From positions 1 through 47,931 of the forward strand of contig NZ_JACEZT010000025.1 of assembly GCF_014042345.1 (NCBI RefSeq): DNA of 47,931 nt, in the 5' to 3' direction. The notes beneath the pieces were generated by a model. That model had not been told where the DNA came from. It made no database searches and worked only from the letters and a program-made list of their open reading frames with translations. This document shows, one piece after another, positions 7,997-16,570 of this stretch. The stretch is from Rugamonas brunnea. GTDB lineage: Bacteria; Pseudomonadota; Gammaproteobacteria; Burkholderiales; Burkholderiaceae_D. The position numbers and the translations under genes were made by a program. The first letter of the stretch is position 1; every line of letters begins with the position of its first letter.

Positions 7997-9205
7997 TCAA
8001 CGCCCGTGCGCGCGAAAACTGCGCCAGATGGCCAGGTCATAGGCGATCTTCAGTACGCCGCAGGCCACCAGCGGCGCGGCCAGCAGGCCGGCCGCGAACA
8101 AGGCGCCGCCGATGCTAGGCGCGGCGGCCGAGGCGAGGCTCTTGGGCACCAGCGTGAAGCTGGCCGCCGCCGCCCGCTCTTCCGGCGTGACGACCGCCAT
8201 CACGAAGGCGCTGCGCGCTGGCACATCCATCTGCGACAGCAGCGACCGCACGATCAGCAGTCCCAGCGTGACACCGAGGCCGGGCGTAAAAGCGGCCGCG
8301 ATCAGGCATACGCTGGCGGGAATGTGGGTAAAGACCATGGTGTTGAGCAGCCCGATGCGCCGGGCCAGCAGCGGCGCGGCCAGTTGCGACGCGGCCGAGC
8401 ACAGGCCGGACCAGAAGAAGAACTGTCCCGCCGCCGCCAGCGACAGGTCGAAACGCCGGAACAACCAGTACGCCAGCAGCGCGTTGACCACCAATCCCCC
8501 GGCGAATGAGTCGACCGAGAAAAGCGCGGCCAGGCGCATCACGATGGCGCGCGATGGGCCCAGCGGCGCGGGCGGCTTGCGCGCCTCGTCATGCGGCCTG
8601 GGTAGCTTGCGATACAGCAGCCACACCATGCAACCGATCAGGCCATAGAGCACGAACATGCAGCGCAGCGCCGCCAATGGGGACAGCCCGCTCCACGTGG
8701 CGATATGGGCCGGCAGGGCGGCCGCCAGCGCACCAAACGCGGACAGCAGGGAACCCAGCAAGCTGTATCGGGCGAACAGCGCCGTACGTTGCTCACCGTC
8801 GGCCGCCTCCGCGATGCGTGCGTGTTCCAGCGGCAGGAACAGGCTGACGTCGCCTGCGCTGGGATTGAGCGTGCCGACAAAGGCCACCAGCAGCAGTGGC
8901 CAGAACGTGGAACTGGCGGCGAAGGCAAAGCCTGTGGCGGACATCAGCACGGCTGCGCCCAGCAGCAGGCGGCCGTGGTGGACGCGGTGCCCCCACGCGC
9001 CAATGGCCAGCGTGGCGAGGGCCGAACCGAGCAGGGTGGCGGTGGCGACCAGGCCCACCGTCCACGTGTCCAGTCCCAGCGCGATCAGGTAGGCAGGCAG
9101 CAGCACGGCGACGTAGCCGTCGGCGAACGCGCGCAGCGCCCGGCCTTGCAGCAGTGGCAGGGCGGCGGCGCTGGCGCCGGTGGGCAGCAGCAGGCGCGTG
9201 ATCAT
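7997..9205 (-). CDS. Major facilitator superfamily (MFS) transporter
   Basis: A 402-residue inner-membrane transporter with about 12 hydrophobic helices in two halves, the second starting near residue 200 after a charged loop (RKLPRPHDEARKP). The first helix region has FADGYVAVLLPAYLIALGL, and the loop between helices 2 and 3 (GAWGHRVHHGRLLL) is a loose version of the MFS motif A. I chose the ATG at 9205, preceded by AGGGG at a good distance; the frame stays open to 9280 but has no better start. The substrate cannot be told from sequence. It follows the LysR gene on the same strand with a 108-bp gap, so the regulator may control it. Confidence 0.85.
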   Translation of the reverse strand: MITRLLLPTGASAAALPLLQGRALRAFADGYVAVLLPAYLIALGLDTWTVGLVATATLLGSALATLAIGAWGHRVHHGRLLLGAAVLMSATGFAFAASSTFWPLLLVAFVGTLNPSAGDVSLFLPLEHARIAEAADGEQRTALFARYSLLGSLLSAFGALAAALPAHIATWSGLSPLAALRCMFVLYGLIGCMVWLLYRKLPRPHDEARKPPAPLGPSRAIVMRLAALFSVDSFAGGLVVNALLAYWLFRRFDLSLAAAGQFFFWSGLCSAASQLAAPLLARRIGLLNTMVFTHIPASVCLIAAAFTPGLGVTLGLLIVRSLLSQMDVPARSAFVMAVVTPEERAAAASFTLVPKSLASAAAPSIGGALFAAGLLAAPLVACGVLKIAYDLAIWRSFRAHGR

Positions 9206-9313
9206 CAACGCCCCTGCCTGCAGGCGGCGGTGTTCATGCGGGTATGGGGATCGGTTGCGGTCGACATCCTTCACCTTCAAAAATCGGTGGGCGGGTTCTG
9301 CCTGGTGGGGAAA

Positions 9314-10195
9314 TTATGCGGCAACGGCGCCCACCTCGCACAGCCAGTCGAACGCCAGTTGCACGGCCGGCGTGCGCGGCGTGAGTGTGGAGCGGGTCAG
9401 CCACAGGCGCGGCAGCGCCACCGTGGGCACCTGGGGCAGCGCGTGCACCAGGCCGCGCCGCAGCGCGCCTTCCGCATGCAGGCGCGAGACCATGGCGATG
9501 CCCAGCTCCTCCTGCGCCGCGTCCAGCCGCAGCCGCGCCGCGTCGATGGTGATGGCGCGCGTGGTCGCCACGCCTTGCGCGGCCAGCCACGGCGCCCATT
9601 CTGGATAGTGCTCGTCGATGATCAGCGGCGCCGCCGCCAGCACGTCGGGGAAGGGCAGCGGCAGCAGCCGCGCCGCGCTCCCGGCGCCGCACACGGCCAG
9701 CGCGTGGTCGTCCAGCAGCGGCACGGAACGCATTTGTTCGCCGCCCAGTTCCTGGGTGGAGATGATCAGGTCAACGTCGATGCGGTCGATTTCGCGCAGC
9801 TCGTCCTCGGTGATCAGCCACACTTCCATGCGCGGGTAGCGCGCGCGCAGTTGGGACAGGCGCGGCATCAGCCAGCCGGCCGCGAAGTCGGCGCTGCAGG
9901 CCAGCAGCACGGAATCGGGATTGCGATACGGCTCGATGCGTTCGCGCCCGTCGCGCAAGGTGTTGAGCGCGCTGGCCACGGTCTGGCTGAACAGTTCGCC
10001 CGCCGACGTGAGCTTCACGCCCCGTCCCAGCCGGCTGAACAGGGCCTGCCCCACCCATTGCTCCAAGTGCTGGATCTGGTGGCTGATGGCGGACTGGGTC
10101 AGCGCCAGTTCCTGCGCCGCCTTGGTGAAACTGCCCAGGCGGGCGGTGGCGTCAAAGGCCAGCAGGCTTTGCAGCGGGGGCAGGCGTTTTTCCAT
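9314..10195 (-). CDS. LysR-family transcriptional regulator (GcvA-like)
   Basis: A 293-residue regulator. The N-terminal winged helix (residues 6-65; FDATARLGSFTKAAQELALTQSAISHQIQHLE) has the typical LysR recognition helix, and the pattern RLPPLQSLLAFDATARLGSFTKAA resembles GcvA. The rest is the two-lobed effector-binding domain. It is divergent from speB; the 127-bp region between them holds a perfect 16-bp palindrome suited to a LysR dimer. This arrangement suggests that it senses a guanidino compound or polyamine and controls speB, by analogy with LysR/ureohydrolase pairs in pseudomonads. That role is inferred from position. Confidence 0.87.
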   Translation of the reverse strand: MEKRLPPLQSLLAFDATARLGSFTKAAQELALTQSAISHQIQHLEQWVGQALFSRLGRGVKLTSAGELFSQTVASALNTLRDGRERIEPYRNPDSVLLACSADFAAGWLMPRLSQLRARYPRMEVWLITEDELREIDRIDVDLIISTQELGGEQMRSVPLLDDHALAVCGAGSAARLLPLPFPDVLAAAPLIIDEHYPEWAPWLAAQGVATTRAITIDAARLRLDAAQEELGIAMVSRLHAEGALRRGLVHALPQVPTVALPRLWLTRSTLTPRTPAVQLAFDWLCEVGAVAA

Positions 10196-10219
10196 GAGCT
10201 ATGAAAATAACTAATGAGT

Positions 10220-10235
10220 TGAACGATATCGTTCA
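10220..10235. promoter_or_regulatory. LysR-type operator between the regulator and speB
   Basis: TGAACGATATCGTTCA is a perfect 16-bp palindrome 25 bases from the LysR start and about 88 bases before the speB start. Position and symmetry suit a LysR autoregulatory and activation site. Confidence 0.5.
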
Positions 10236-10322
10236 TTTTACACGGCGTTGCATCCCTTGCAGAATGGATGTCAGAGCAACACCGCATCACCATCCATGTC
10301 AACCATTCATATCAGGAATCTC

Positions 10323-11288
10323 ATGAGCGCAGAAATCAAGGGCGACGGCGCGATCCGCCGCCAGTCGCTGTACGGCAGCAATCCGGAAAACACTTACGCG
10401 GGCGTGCTCAGTTTCATGCGCCGCAACTATACGCGCGAGCTCGCCGGGGTGGACGTGGCCATTTCCGGCATCCCGCTCGACCTGTCCACCACCTTCCGTC
10501 CCGGCGCGCGCCTGGGGCCGGCCGCCGTGCGCGCCGCCAGCGTGCAGCTGGCCGAGCTGATGCCGTTCCCGTGGGGCTTCGATCCGTTCGAGGACCTGGC
10601 CGTGATCGATTACGGCGATTGCTGGTTCGACGCGCACAATCCGCTGACCATCGCTCCCACCATCGTCGACCATGCCCGCACCATCCTGGCCAGCGGCGCG
10701 AAGATGCTGACCTTCGGCGGCGACCACTTCATCACCTATCCGCTGCTCAAGGCCCATGCGGAAAAGTACGGCAAGCCGCTGTCGCTGATCCACTTCGACG
10801 CCCACTGCGACACCTGGGCCGATGACAATCCCGATTCACTCAACCATGGCACCATGTTCTACAAGGCCGTCAAGGAAGGGCTGGTCGATCCGGCCACCTC
10901 GGTGCAGGTGGGCATCCGCACCTGGAACGAGGACTTCATGGGCTTCAACGTGATCGACGCGCCGTGGGTGCATGCCAACGGCACGGCCGCCACCATGGAG
11001 CGCATCCTGTCCATCGTCGGCGCGCGCCCGGCCTATCTGACGTTCGATATCGATTGCCTCGATCCGGCCTACGCGCCCGGCACGGGCACGCCGGTGCCGG
11101 GCGGCCTGACGTCGGCCCAGGCGCTGGCGCTGGTGCGCGCCATGGGGCCGCTCAACCTGGTGGGCATGGACGTGGTGGAAGTGGCGCCGCCGTTCGACCA
11201 CAGCGAGATCACGGCATTGGCCGCCGCGCATCTGGCGGCGGACATGCTGTGCGTGCTGCGCAATCAGAAAGTGGCACGGGCGGGGTAA
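10323..11288 (+). CDS. speB: Agmatinase
   Basis: A 321-residue ureohydrolase that converts agmatine to putrescine and urea in polyamine synthesis. The two-manganese site is complete: FGGDHF, then HFDAHCDT, and FDIDCLDPAYAPGTGTPVPGG near the C-terminus. The sequence runs closely parallel to E. coli SpeB over its length (for example HGTMFYKAVKEGLVDP and LNLVGMDVVEVAPPFD.SEITALAAA), which favours agmatinase over guanidinobutyrase, though the two are hard to separate. I use the ATG at 10323, with AGGA five bases upstream; an ATG at 10248 in the same frame has no ribosome site. Divergent from a LysR regulator. Confidence 0.92.
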   Translation: MSAEIKGDGAIRRQSLYGSNPENTYAGVLSFMRRNYTRELAGVDVAISGIPLDLSTTFRPGARLGPAAVRAASVQLAELMPFPWGFDPFEDLAVIDYGDCWFDAHNPLTIAPTIVDHARTILASGAKMLTFGGDHFITYPLLKAHAEKYGKPLSLIHFDAHCDTWADDNPDSLNHGTMFYKAVKEGLVDPATSVQVGIRTWNEDFMGFNVIDAPWVHANGTAATMERILSIVGARPAYLTFDIDCLDPAYAPGTGTPVPGGLTSAQALALVRAMGPLNLVGMDVVEVAPPFDHSEITALAAAHLAADMLCVLRNQKVARAG

Positions 11289-11350
11289 GTTCATGACGTG
11301 GCGGCGGGTGCAGGCCGGCGGTCTGGCGGCCGACGCCGGCGCGGCCCGCA

Positions 11351-11397
11351 TGCCGCAATAATCATGACCGGGCTTGGTGAATTTCATAATTGCGGCA
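11351..11397 (+). promoter_or_regulatory. Candidate operator/promoter of the pentose operon
   Basis: Two arms, TGCCGCAAT (11351-11359) and ATTGCGGCA (11389-11397), form a perfect 9-bp inverted repeat with similarity continuing inward (AATCATGA against TATGAAAT). Between them CATAAT (11385-11390) could be a -10. The 191-bp gap between speB and the first pentose gene holds no other strong signal. XylR or another pentose regulator is the likely binder. Confidence 0.45.
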
Positions 11398-11479
11398 CCC
11401 CCACCCGGCGGGCACAATCGTTCCGACTCTGCGCATACAGCGCGGCTCCTTCAGCCCTTACCCGCCTACCGGAACGACG

Positions 11480-12673
11480 ATGAAAAGACTCTCTGCCGCC
11501 GCTTTGCTTCCCACCGATGCGCATCACGCCGTCCTTGTTGGACGGGTCTGGCGCGGCGGTACGGTGCAGGGCCCGAGCGTGGTCGCGGTGCGCGGCGGCG
11601 AGGTGTTCGACATCACGGCTGCGGCGCCCACCATGTCCGACCTGCTCGACAGCCCGGACCCGCTGGCGCTGGCCCGCGACGCGGCCGGCGAGTCGCTGGG
11701 CCCGGTGCTGGCGCTGCTCGACGACGCCCTGGCGGGACAGGCCGAAGCCGGCGCGCCGCGCCTGCTGGCGCCTTGCGATCTGCAGGCGATCAAGGCGTGC
11801 GGCGTGACCTTCGCCGTCAGCCTGCTCGAACGCGTCATCGAGGAACAGGCCGGCGGCGACGCGGCCCGCGCCGCCGCGCTGCGCGCCGCCCTGCAGCAGT
11901 CCCTGGGCGCCGACCTGTCGGCGCTGCGGCCCGGCTCGGACGCTGCGCTGCAATTGAAGCGCGAGCTGCAGCGGCGCGGCGCCTGGTCCCAATACATGGA
12001 AGTGGGCATCGGCGTCGATGCCGAAGTGTTCACCAAGTCGCAGCCCATGTCCGCAGTCGGCTGCGGCGCCGACGTCGGCTTGCATCCCGATTCGCAGTGG
12101 AACAACCCGGAGCCGGAGATCGTGCTGGCCGTGAGCAGCGCCGGCCGCGTGCTGGGCGCCACGCTGGGCAACGACGTCAACCTGCGCGACATCGAGGGCC
12201 GCAGCGCGCTGTTGCTCGGCAAGGCCAAGGACAACAACGGTTCCTGCGCGATCGGCCCCTTTATCCGCCTGTTCGACGACCGTTTCACGCTCGATTCCAT
12301 CCGCGCCGCGGAAGTGCGGCTGGTGATTGAAGGCGCCGACGATGATTTCCGTCTGGAGGGCGCCAGCTACATGCGCGAGATCAGCCGCGACCCGCTCGAG
12401 CTGGTGGGACAGGTGCTGGGGCGCCACCATCAATATCCCGATGGCTTCATGCTCTTCCTCGGCACCATGTTCTCGCCGATCCAGGACCGCGATGCCAGCG
12501 GCGCCGGTTTCACCCACCATCTTGGCGACCGGGTCACCATCGCCACCGCCACGCTGGGCGCGCTGGTCAACCACGTGCAGCGCAGCGACGCCATCGTGCC
12601 ATGGACCGATGGCGTGCGCGCGCTGTACGCCAGCCTGGCCCGGCGCGGCCTGACCTGTCCCGACGCGGCCTGA
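11480..12673 (+). CDS. xylX: FAH-family 2-keto-3-deoxy-pentonate dehydratase (XylX-like)
   Basis: A 397-residue protein of the fumarylacetoacetate hydrolase family. The acidic metal-binding site is visible as EVGIGVDAEVFTKSQP followed by NNPEPEIVLAV and GNDVNLRDIEGRSALLLGKAKDNNGSCAIGP. In Caulobacter the similar-sized XylX dehydrates 2-keto-3-deoxy-D-xylonate to alpha-ketoglutarate semialdehyde in the Weimberg pathway. Its neighbours here (sugar dehydrogenase, sugar-acid dehydratase, xylose importer) fit that role; L-arabinonate as substrate cannot be excluded. The ATG at 11480 follows GGAACGAC; the frame is open further upstream without a better start. First gene of the operon. Confidence 0.75.
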   Translation: MKRLSAAALLPTDAHHAVLVGRVWRGGTVQGPSVVAVRGGEVFDITAAAPTMSDLLDSPDPLALARDAAGESLGPVLALLDDALAGQAEAGAPRLLAPCDLQAIKACGVTFAVSLLERVIEEQAGGDAARAAALRAALQQSLGADLSALRPGSDAALQLKRELQRRGAWSQYMEVGIGVDAEVFTKSQPMSAVGCGADVGLHPDSQWNNPEPEIVLAVSSAGRVLGATLGNDVNLRDIEGRSALLLGKAKDNNGSCAIGPFIRLFDDRFTLDSIRAAEVRLVIEGADDDFRLEGASYMREISRDPLELVGQVLGRHHQYPDGFMLFLGTMFSPIQDRDASGAGFTHHLGDRVTIATATLGALVNHVQRSDAIVPWTDGVRALYASLARRGLTCPDAA

Positions 12674-12762
12674 CGCCTTTCGCGCGCCCGTAGCCGCGCG
12701 CACATGGGGCGGCGCGCAGGCCGCCGCAACCTTCAGTACATTACCCGCAACGAAAGAGAGCA

Positions 12763-13530
12763 ATGATCTACGCTAGTTATCCCAGCCTGGCGCGCAAGCG
12801 CGTCGTCATCACCGGTGGCGGCACCGGCATCGGTGCCGCCATCGTCGAAGCCTTCGCCGCGCAGGGTGCCGAGGTGATCTTCCTCGACATCGCCGACGCG
12901 CCCTCGCGCGCGCTGGCCGCGCGCCTGTCCGAATCTGCCTGCGCGCCGCGCTTCATGCCATGCAACCTGATGGACCTCGACCAGCTGGCCGCCACCTTCG
13001 CCACCATCGAGCGCGACATCGGACCCATCGATGTGTTGATTAACAACGCCGCCAACGACGACCGTCACGAGGTCGCCGACGTCACCCCCGCCTACTGGGA
13101 CGAGCGCATGGCCGTCAACCTGCGCCACCAGTTCTTTTGCGCGCAGGCCGTGGCGCCGGGCATGCGGCGGGCCGGCGGCGGCGCGATCCTGAACCTGGGC
13201 TCCATCTCCTGGCATTTGGCGCAGGCGCGGCTGGCGCTGTACATGACGGCCAAGGCCGGTATCGAGGGCCTGACCTGTGGCCTGGCGCGCGACCTGGGTG
13301 CGGACAATGTGCGCGTCAACTGCATCATTCCCGGCGCCGTGCGCACGCCACGCCAGGTCGCGTTGTGGCACACGCCGGAAGCGGAGCAATTGATCCTGGC
13401 CGGCCAGTGCCTGAAGCAGCGCGTGGAACCGGAGGACGTGGCGGCGCTGGCGCTGTTCCTCGCCTCGGACAACGCCGCCCGCTGCACCGGCCGCAATTAC
13501 TTCGTCGACGCCGGCTGGTACGGTGCGTAA
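12763..13530 (+). CDS. xylB: Short-chain D-xylose (pentose) 1-dehydrogenase
   Basis: A 255-residue SDR enzyme. Residues 13-25 carry the nucleotide motif TGGGTGIG, NNAAND is the NNAG-like structural motif, and the catalytic Ser-Tyr-Lys appear in LGSISW and YMTAK. The acidic residue ending strand 2 (FLDIAD) favours NAD over NADP. Stretches such as NDDRH.VADVT.AYWDER and TCVVP-like IIPGAVRTPRQ closely match my recollection of Caulobacter xylose dehydrogenase XylB. The enzyme oxidises the pentose to its lactone. It lies 89 bases after the FAH gene and 9 bases before the dehydratase, clearly the same operon. The symbol follows Caulobacter usage and is not xylulokinase. Confidence 0.82.
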   Translation: MIYASYPSLARKRVVITGGGTGIGAAIVEAFAAQGAEVIFLDIADAPSRALAARLSESACAPRFMPCNLMDLDQLAATFATIERDIGPIDVLINNAANDDRHEVADVTPAYWDERMAVNLRHQFFCAQAVAPGMRRAGGGAILNLGSISWHLAQARLALYMTAKAGIEGLTCGLARDLGADNVRVNCIIPGAVRTPRQVALWHTPEAEQLILAGQCLKQRVEPEDVAALALFLASDNAARCTGRNYFVDAGWYGA

Positions 13531-13539
13531 GGAACGGCG

Positions 13540-15378
13540 ATGAAGCAGGATCACAACCACACCATGCCGGCCGGCCAGGACAGCGATCGGGCCACGGGCG
13601 CCGGCCAGCCGGCGCCGCGGCGCTACCGCTCGCAGGACTGGTTCGACAATCCCGAACACATCGACCTGACCGCGCTGTACCTGGAACGGTTCATGAACTA
13701 CGGCGTGACGGCGGCGGAACTGCGCTCGGGCCGCCCCGTGATCGGCATCGCCCAGAGTGGCAGCGACCTCAGTCCCTGCAACCGCATCCACCTGGAGCTG
13801 GCCAAGCGGGTGCGCGACGGCATCCGCGACGCAGGCGGCATCCCCATGGAATTCCCGCTTCACCCGATCTTCGAGAACTGCCGCCGTCCGACGGCGGCGC
13901 TGGACCGCAACCTGGCCTATCTGGGCCTGGTCGAGATCCTGCATGGCTATCCGATCGACGCGGTGGTGCTCACCACCGGCTGCGACAAGACCACGCCGGC
14001 CCAGTTGATGGCCGCCGCCACGGTCGACATTCCCGCCATCGTGCTGTCGGGCGGCCCCATGCTCGACGGCTGGCTGGATGGTGAACTGGTCGGCTCCGGC
14101 GCCGCGATCTGGAAGGGCCGGCGCCAGATGGCGGCCGGCGAGATCGACGGCGAGAAGTTCCTCGACATCGCGGCCGCCTCGGCGCCGTCGGCCGGCCACT
14201 GCAACACCATGGGCACGGCCTCCACCATGAACGCGCTGGCCGAGGCGCTGGGCATGTCGTTGACCGGCTGCGCCGCGATCCCCGCGCCCTACCGCGAACG
14301 GGGCCAGATCGCCTATGAGACGGGGCGGCGCATCGTCGAGATGGCGCGCAGCGACCTGCGGCCGTCCACCATCCTGACCCGCGACGCCTTCCTCGACGCC
14401 ATCGTCGTCAACGCCGCCATCGGCGGCTCCACCAACGCGCAGCCGCACCTGATGGCGATGGCCCGCCACGCCGGCGTCACGCTGGAATCGGCCGACTGGA
14501 TGGAATACGGCTACGACGTGCCGCTGCTGCTGAACATGCAGCCGGCCGGCAAATACCTGGGCGAGCGTTTCCACCGCGCTGGTGGCGTGCCGGCCGTGAT
14601 GTGGGAACTGCTGCAGGCCGGGCGCCTGCGCGCCGCACGGCCCACCGTCACCGGCAGAACCATGGCAGACAACCTGGCCGGCCGCGAAAGCGGCGACCGC
14701 GAGATGGTGCGTCCCTATGCGGCGCCATTGCAGGAGCGGGCCGGCTTCCTGACGCTGCGCGGCAACCTGTTCGATTTCGCGATCATGAAGACCAGCGTCA
14801 TCTCCGACCAGTTCCGGGCCCGCTATCTGAGCACGCCGGGCAGCGAGGGGGTGTTCGAGGCGCGCGCCGTGGTGTTCGAGGGCTCGGCCGACTACCACGC
14901 CCGCATCAACGACCCGGCGCTCGCCATCGATGAGCACTGCATCCTCGTGATGCGCGGCGCCGGCCCGCTGGGATGGCCCGGTTCCGCCGAGGTGGTCAAC
15001 ATGCAGCCGCCGGACGCGCTGGTCCGGCGCGGGGTGATGAACCTGCCCACGCTGGGCGACGGCCGCCAGTCGGGCACCTCGGACAGCCCTTCGATCCTGA
15101 ACGCCTCTCCTGAAAGTGCCGCCGGCGGTGGACTGGCCTGGCTGCGCAGCGGCGACATGATCCGGGTCGACCTGAACCGGGGCCGCTGCGACATGCTGGT
15201 CGACGACGCTGAACTGGCGCGCCGCCGCAGCGAGCCGGCGCCGCCGGTGCCGCCCAGCCAGACGCCGTGGCAGCAGATCTACCGCGCCACGGTAGGCCAG
15301 CTGGAGAACGGCGCCTGCCTTGAACTGGCCTTGCAGTACCGGGCCGTGGGACAGCACCTGCCGCGCCACAACCACTGA
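13540..15378 (+). CDS. xylD: D-xylonate dehydratase (IlvD/EDD family)
   Basis: A 612-residue IlvD/EDD dehydratase that removes water from a pentonic acid to give the 2-keto-3-deoxy acid. The cluster-binding cysteines are visible in SDLSPCNRIH, LTTGCDKTTPAQ and SAGHCNTMGTAST, and the IGGSTNAQPHLMA segment and C-terminal swivelling domain are intact. The layout with an opening RSQDWFDNP and the length match pentonate dehydratases rather than IlvD or Edd. The first roughly 28 residues are poorly conserved-looking, rich in His, Gly and Pro, so the true start might be internal. Operon position supports D-xylonate; L-arabinonate is the alternative. Confidence 0.85.
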   Translation: MKQDHNHTMPAGQDSDRATGAGQPAPRRYRSQDWFDNPEHIDLTALYLERFMNYGVTAAELRSGRPVIGIAQSGSDLSPCNRIHLELAKRVRDGIRDAGGIPMEFPLHPIFENCRRPTAALDRNLAYLGLVEILHGYPIDAVVLTTGCDKTTPAQLMAAATVDIPAIVLSGGPMLDGWLDGELVGSGAAIWKGRRQMAAGEIDGEKFLDIAAASAPSAGHCNTMGTASTMNALAEALGMSLTGCAAIPAPYRERGQIAYETGRRIVEMARSDLRPSTILTRDAFLDAIVVNAAIGGSTNAQPHLMAMARHAGVTLESADWMEYGYDVPLLLNMQPAGKYLGERFHRAGGVPAVMWELLQAGRLRAARPTVTGRTMADNLAGRESGDREMVRPYAAPLQERAGFLTLRGNLFDFAIMKTSVISDQFRARYLSTPGSEGVFEARAVVFEGSADYHARINDPALAIDEHCILVMRGAGPLGWPGSAEVVNMQPPDALVRRGVMNLPTLGDGRQSGTSDSPSILNASPESAAGGGLAWLRSGDMIRVDLNRGRCDMLVDDAELARRRSEPAPPVPPSQTPWQQIYRATVGQLENGACLELALQYRAVGQHLPRHNH

Positions 15379-15480
15379 CCATCACCATAGACGCGCCGCA
15401 TCCGTATTCACATTCGCATCCGCTTTATCTGCAGTACCCCGCAGCACCCGTAGTCAATAAAAACCTCCAGGAGACTAGCA

Positions 15481-16494
15481 ATGAAAAAGATGTTCAGCAC
15501 CGTCATCATGTCCGCCATGACCGCCCTGATGGTCTGCGCCAGCGGCGGCGCCAGCGCCGACGCCAACCATCCCAAGATCGGATTTTCGATCGACGATCTG
15601 CGTGTCGAGCGCTGGACGCGCGACCGCGATTTCTTCATCGCCTCGGCCGAGAAGCTGGGCGCCAAGGTGTACGTGCAATCGGCCGACGCCAGCGAGCAGC
15701 GCCAGATCGCGCAGATCGAGAACCTGATCTCGCGCGGCGTGGACGTGCTGGTGATCGTGCCATTCAACGCCACGGTGCTCAACAACACGGTCAAGGAGGC
15801 GAAGAAGGCCGGCATCAAGGTGCTGTCGTACGACCGCCTGATCCTGAACGCCGACATCGACGCCTACATCTCGTTCGACAATGAGAAGGTCGGCGAAATG
15901 CAGGCCGAGGGCGTGACCAAGGTACAGCCCAAGGGCAACTACTACCTGCTGGGTGGATCGCCGACCGACAACAACGCCAAGATGCTGCGCGAAGGCCAGA
16001 TGAAGGTGCTGAAGCCCTACATCGACAAGGGCGACATCAAGATCGTCGGCCAGCAATGGGTGAAGGACTGGAGCGCCACCGAGGCCTTGTCCATCGTCGA
16101 GAATGCGCTGACCGCTAACAACAACAAGATCGACGCCATCGTCGCCTCCAACGACGGCACCGCCGGCGGCGCGATCCAGGCGCTGGCCGCCCAGAAGCTG
16201 AGCGGCAAGGTGCCCGTGTCGGGCCAGGACGCGGATCTGGCGGCCGTCAAACGCGTCATCGCCGGCACCCAGGCCATGACGGTCTACAAGCCGCTGAAGA
16301 CCATCGCGTCGGAAGCGGCCAAGCTGGCCGTGCAACTGGCGCGCAGCGAAAAGCCGGGCTACAACGCGAGCTACGACAATGGCCTGAAGCAGGTCAGCAC
16401 CGTGCTGCTCAAACCGACCCCGCTGACCAAGGCCAACATCAACCTGCTGGTGGATGACGGCTTCTACACCAAGGCTCAGATCAGCGCGCAATAA
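15481..16494 (+). CDS. xylF: D-xylose ABC transporter, periplasmic binding protein
   Basis: A 337-residue periplasmic protein with a signal peptide (cleavage near GASA-DA, about residue 22-26). The mature part tracks E. coli XylF very closely: KIGFSIDDLRVERWTRDRDFF, GVDVLVIVPFNATVLNNTVKEAKKAGIKVLSYDRL, DAYISFDNEKVGEMQA, GGSPTDNNAKMLR, and SGQDADLAAVKRVIAGTQ.MTVYKP. It delivers xylose to XylGH. AGGAGA lies upstream of the ATG. This is the strongest evidence that the operon serves xylose and not arabinose. Confidence 0.95.
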   Translation: MKKMFSTVIMSAMTALMVCASGGASADANHPKIGFSIDDLRVERWTRDRDFFIASAEKLGAKVYVQSADASEQRQIAQIENLISRGVDVLVIVPFNATVLNNTVKEAKKAGIKVLSYDRLILNADIDAYISFDNEKVGEMQAEGVTKVQPKGNYYLLGGSPTDNNAKMLREGQMKVLKPYIDKGDIKIVGQQWVKDWSATEALSIVENALTANNNKIDAIVASNDGTAGGAIQALAAQKLSGKVPVSGQDADLAAVKRVIAGTQAMTVYKPLKTIASEAAKLAVQLARSEKPGYNASYDNGLKQVSTVLLKPTPLTKANINLLVDDGFYTKAQISAQ

Positions 16495-16570
16495 GCGTTC
16501 CCGGCGCGGGCGCGGCCGGCGGCAAGCCGTCCGCCGCGGCCCCGCGTCCACTTATTCTGCGAGAGTCAGC

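Noticed and set aside
12733..15375. 880-residue frame antisense to the pentose dehydrogenase and dehydratase
   Set aside because: Shadow of two well-recognised genes; composition (Arg, Ala, Gly, His) and lack of motifs are typical of antisense frames at this GC content.
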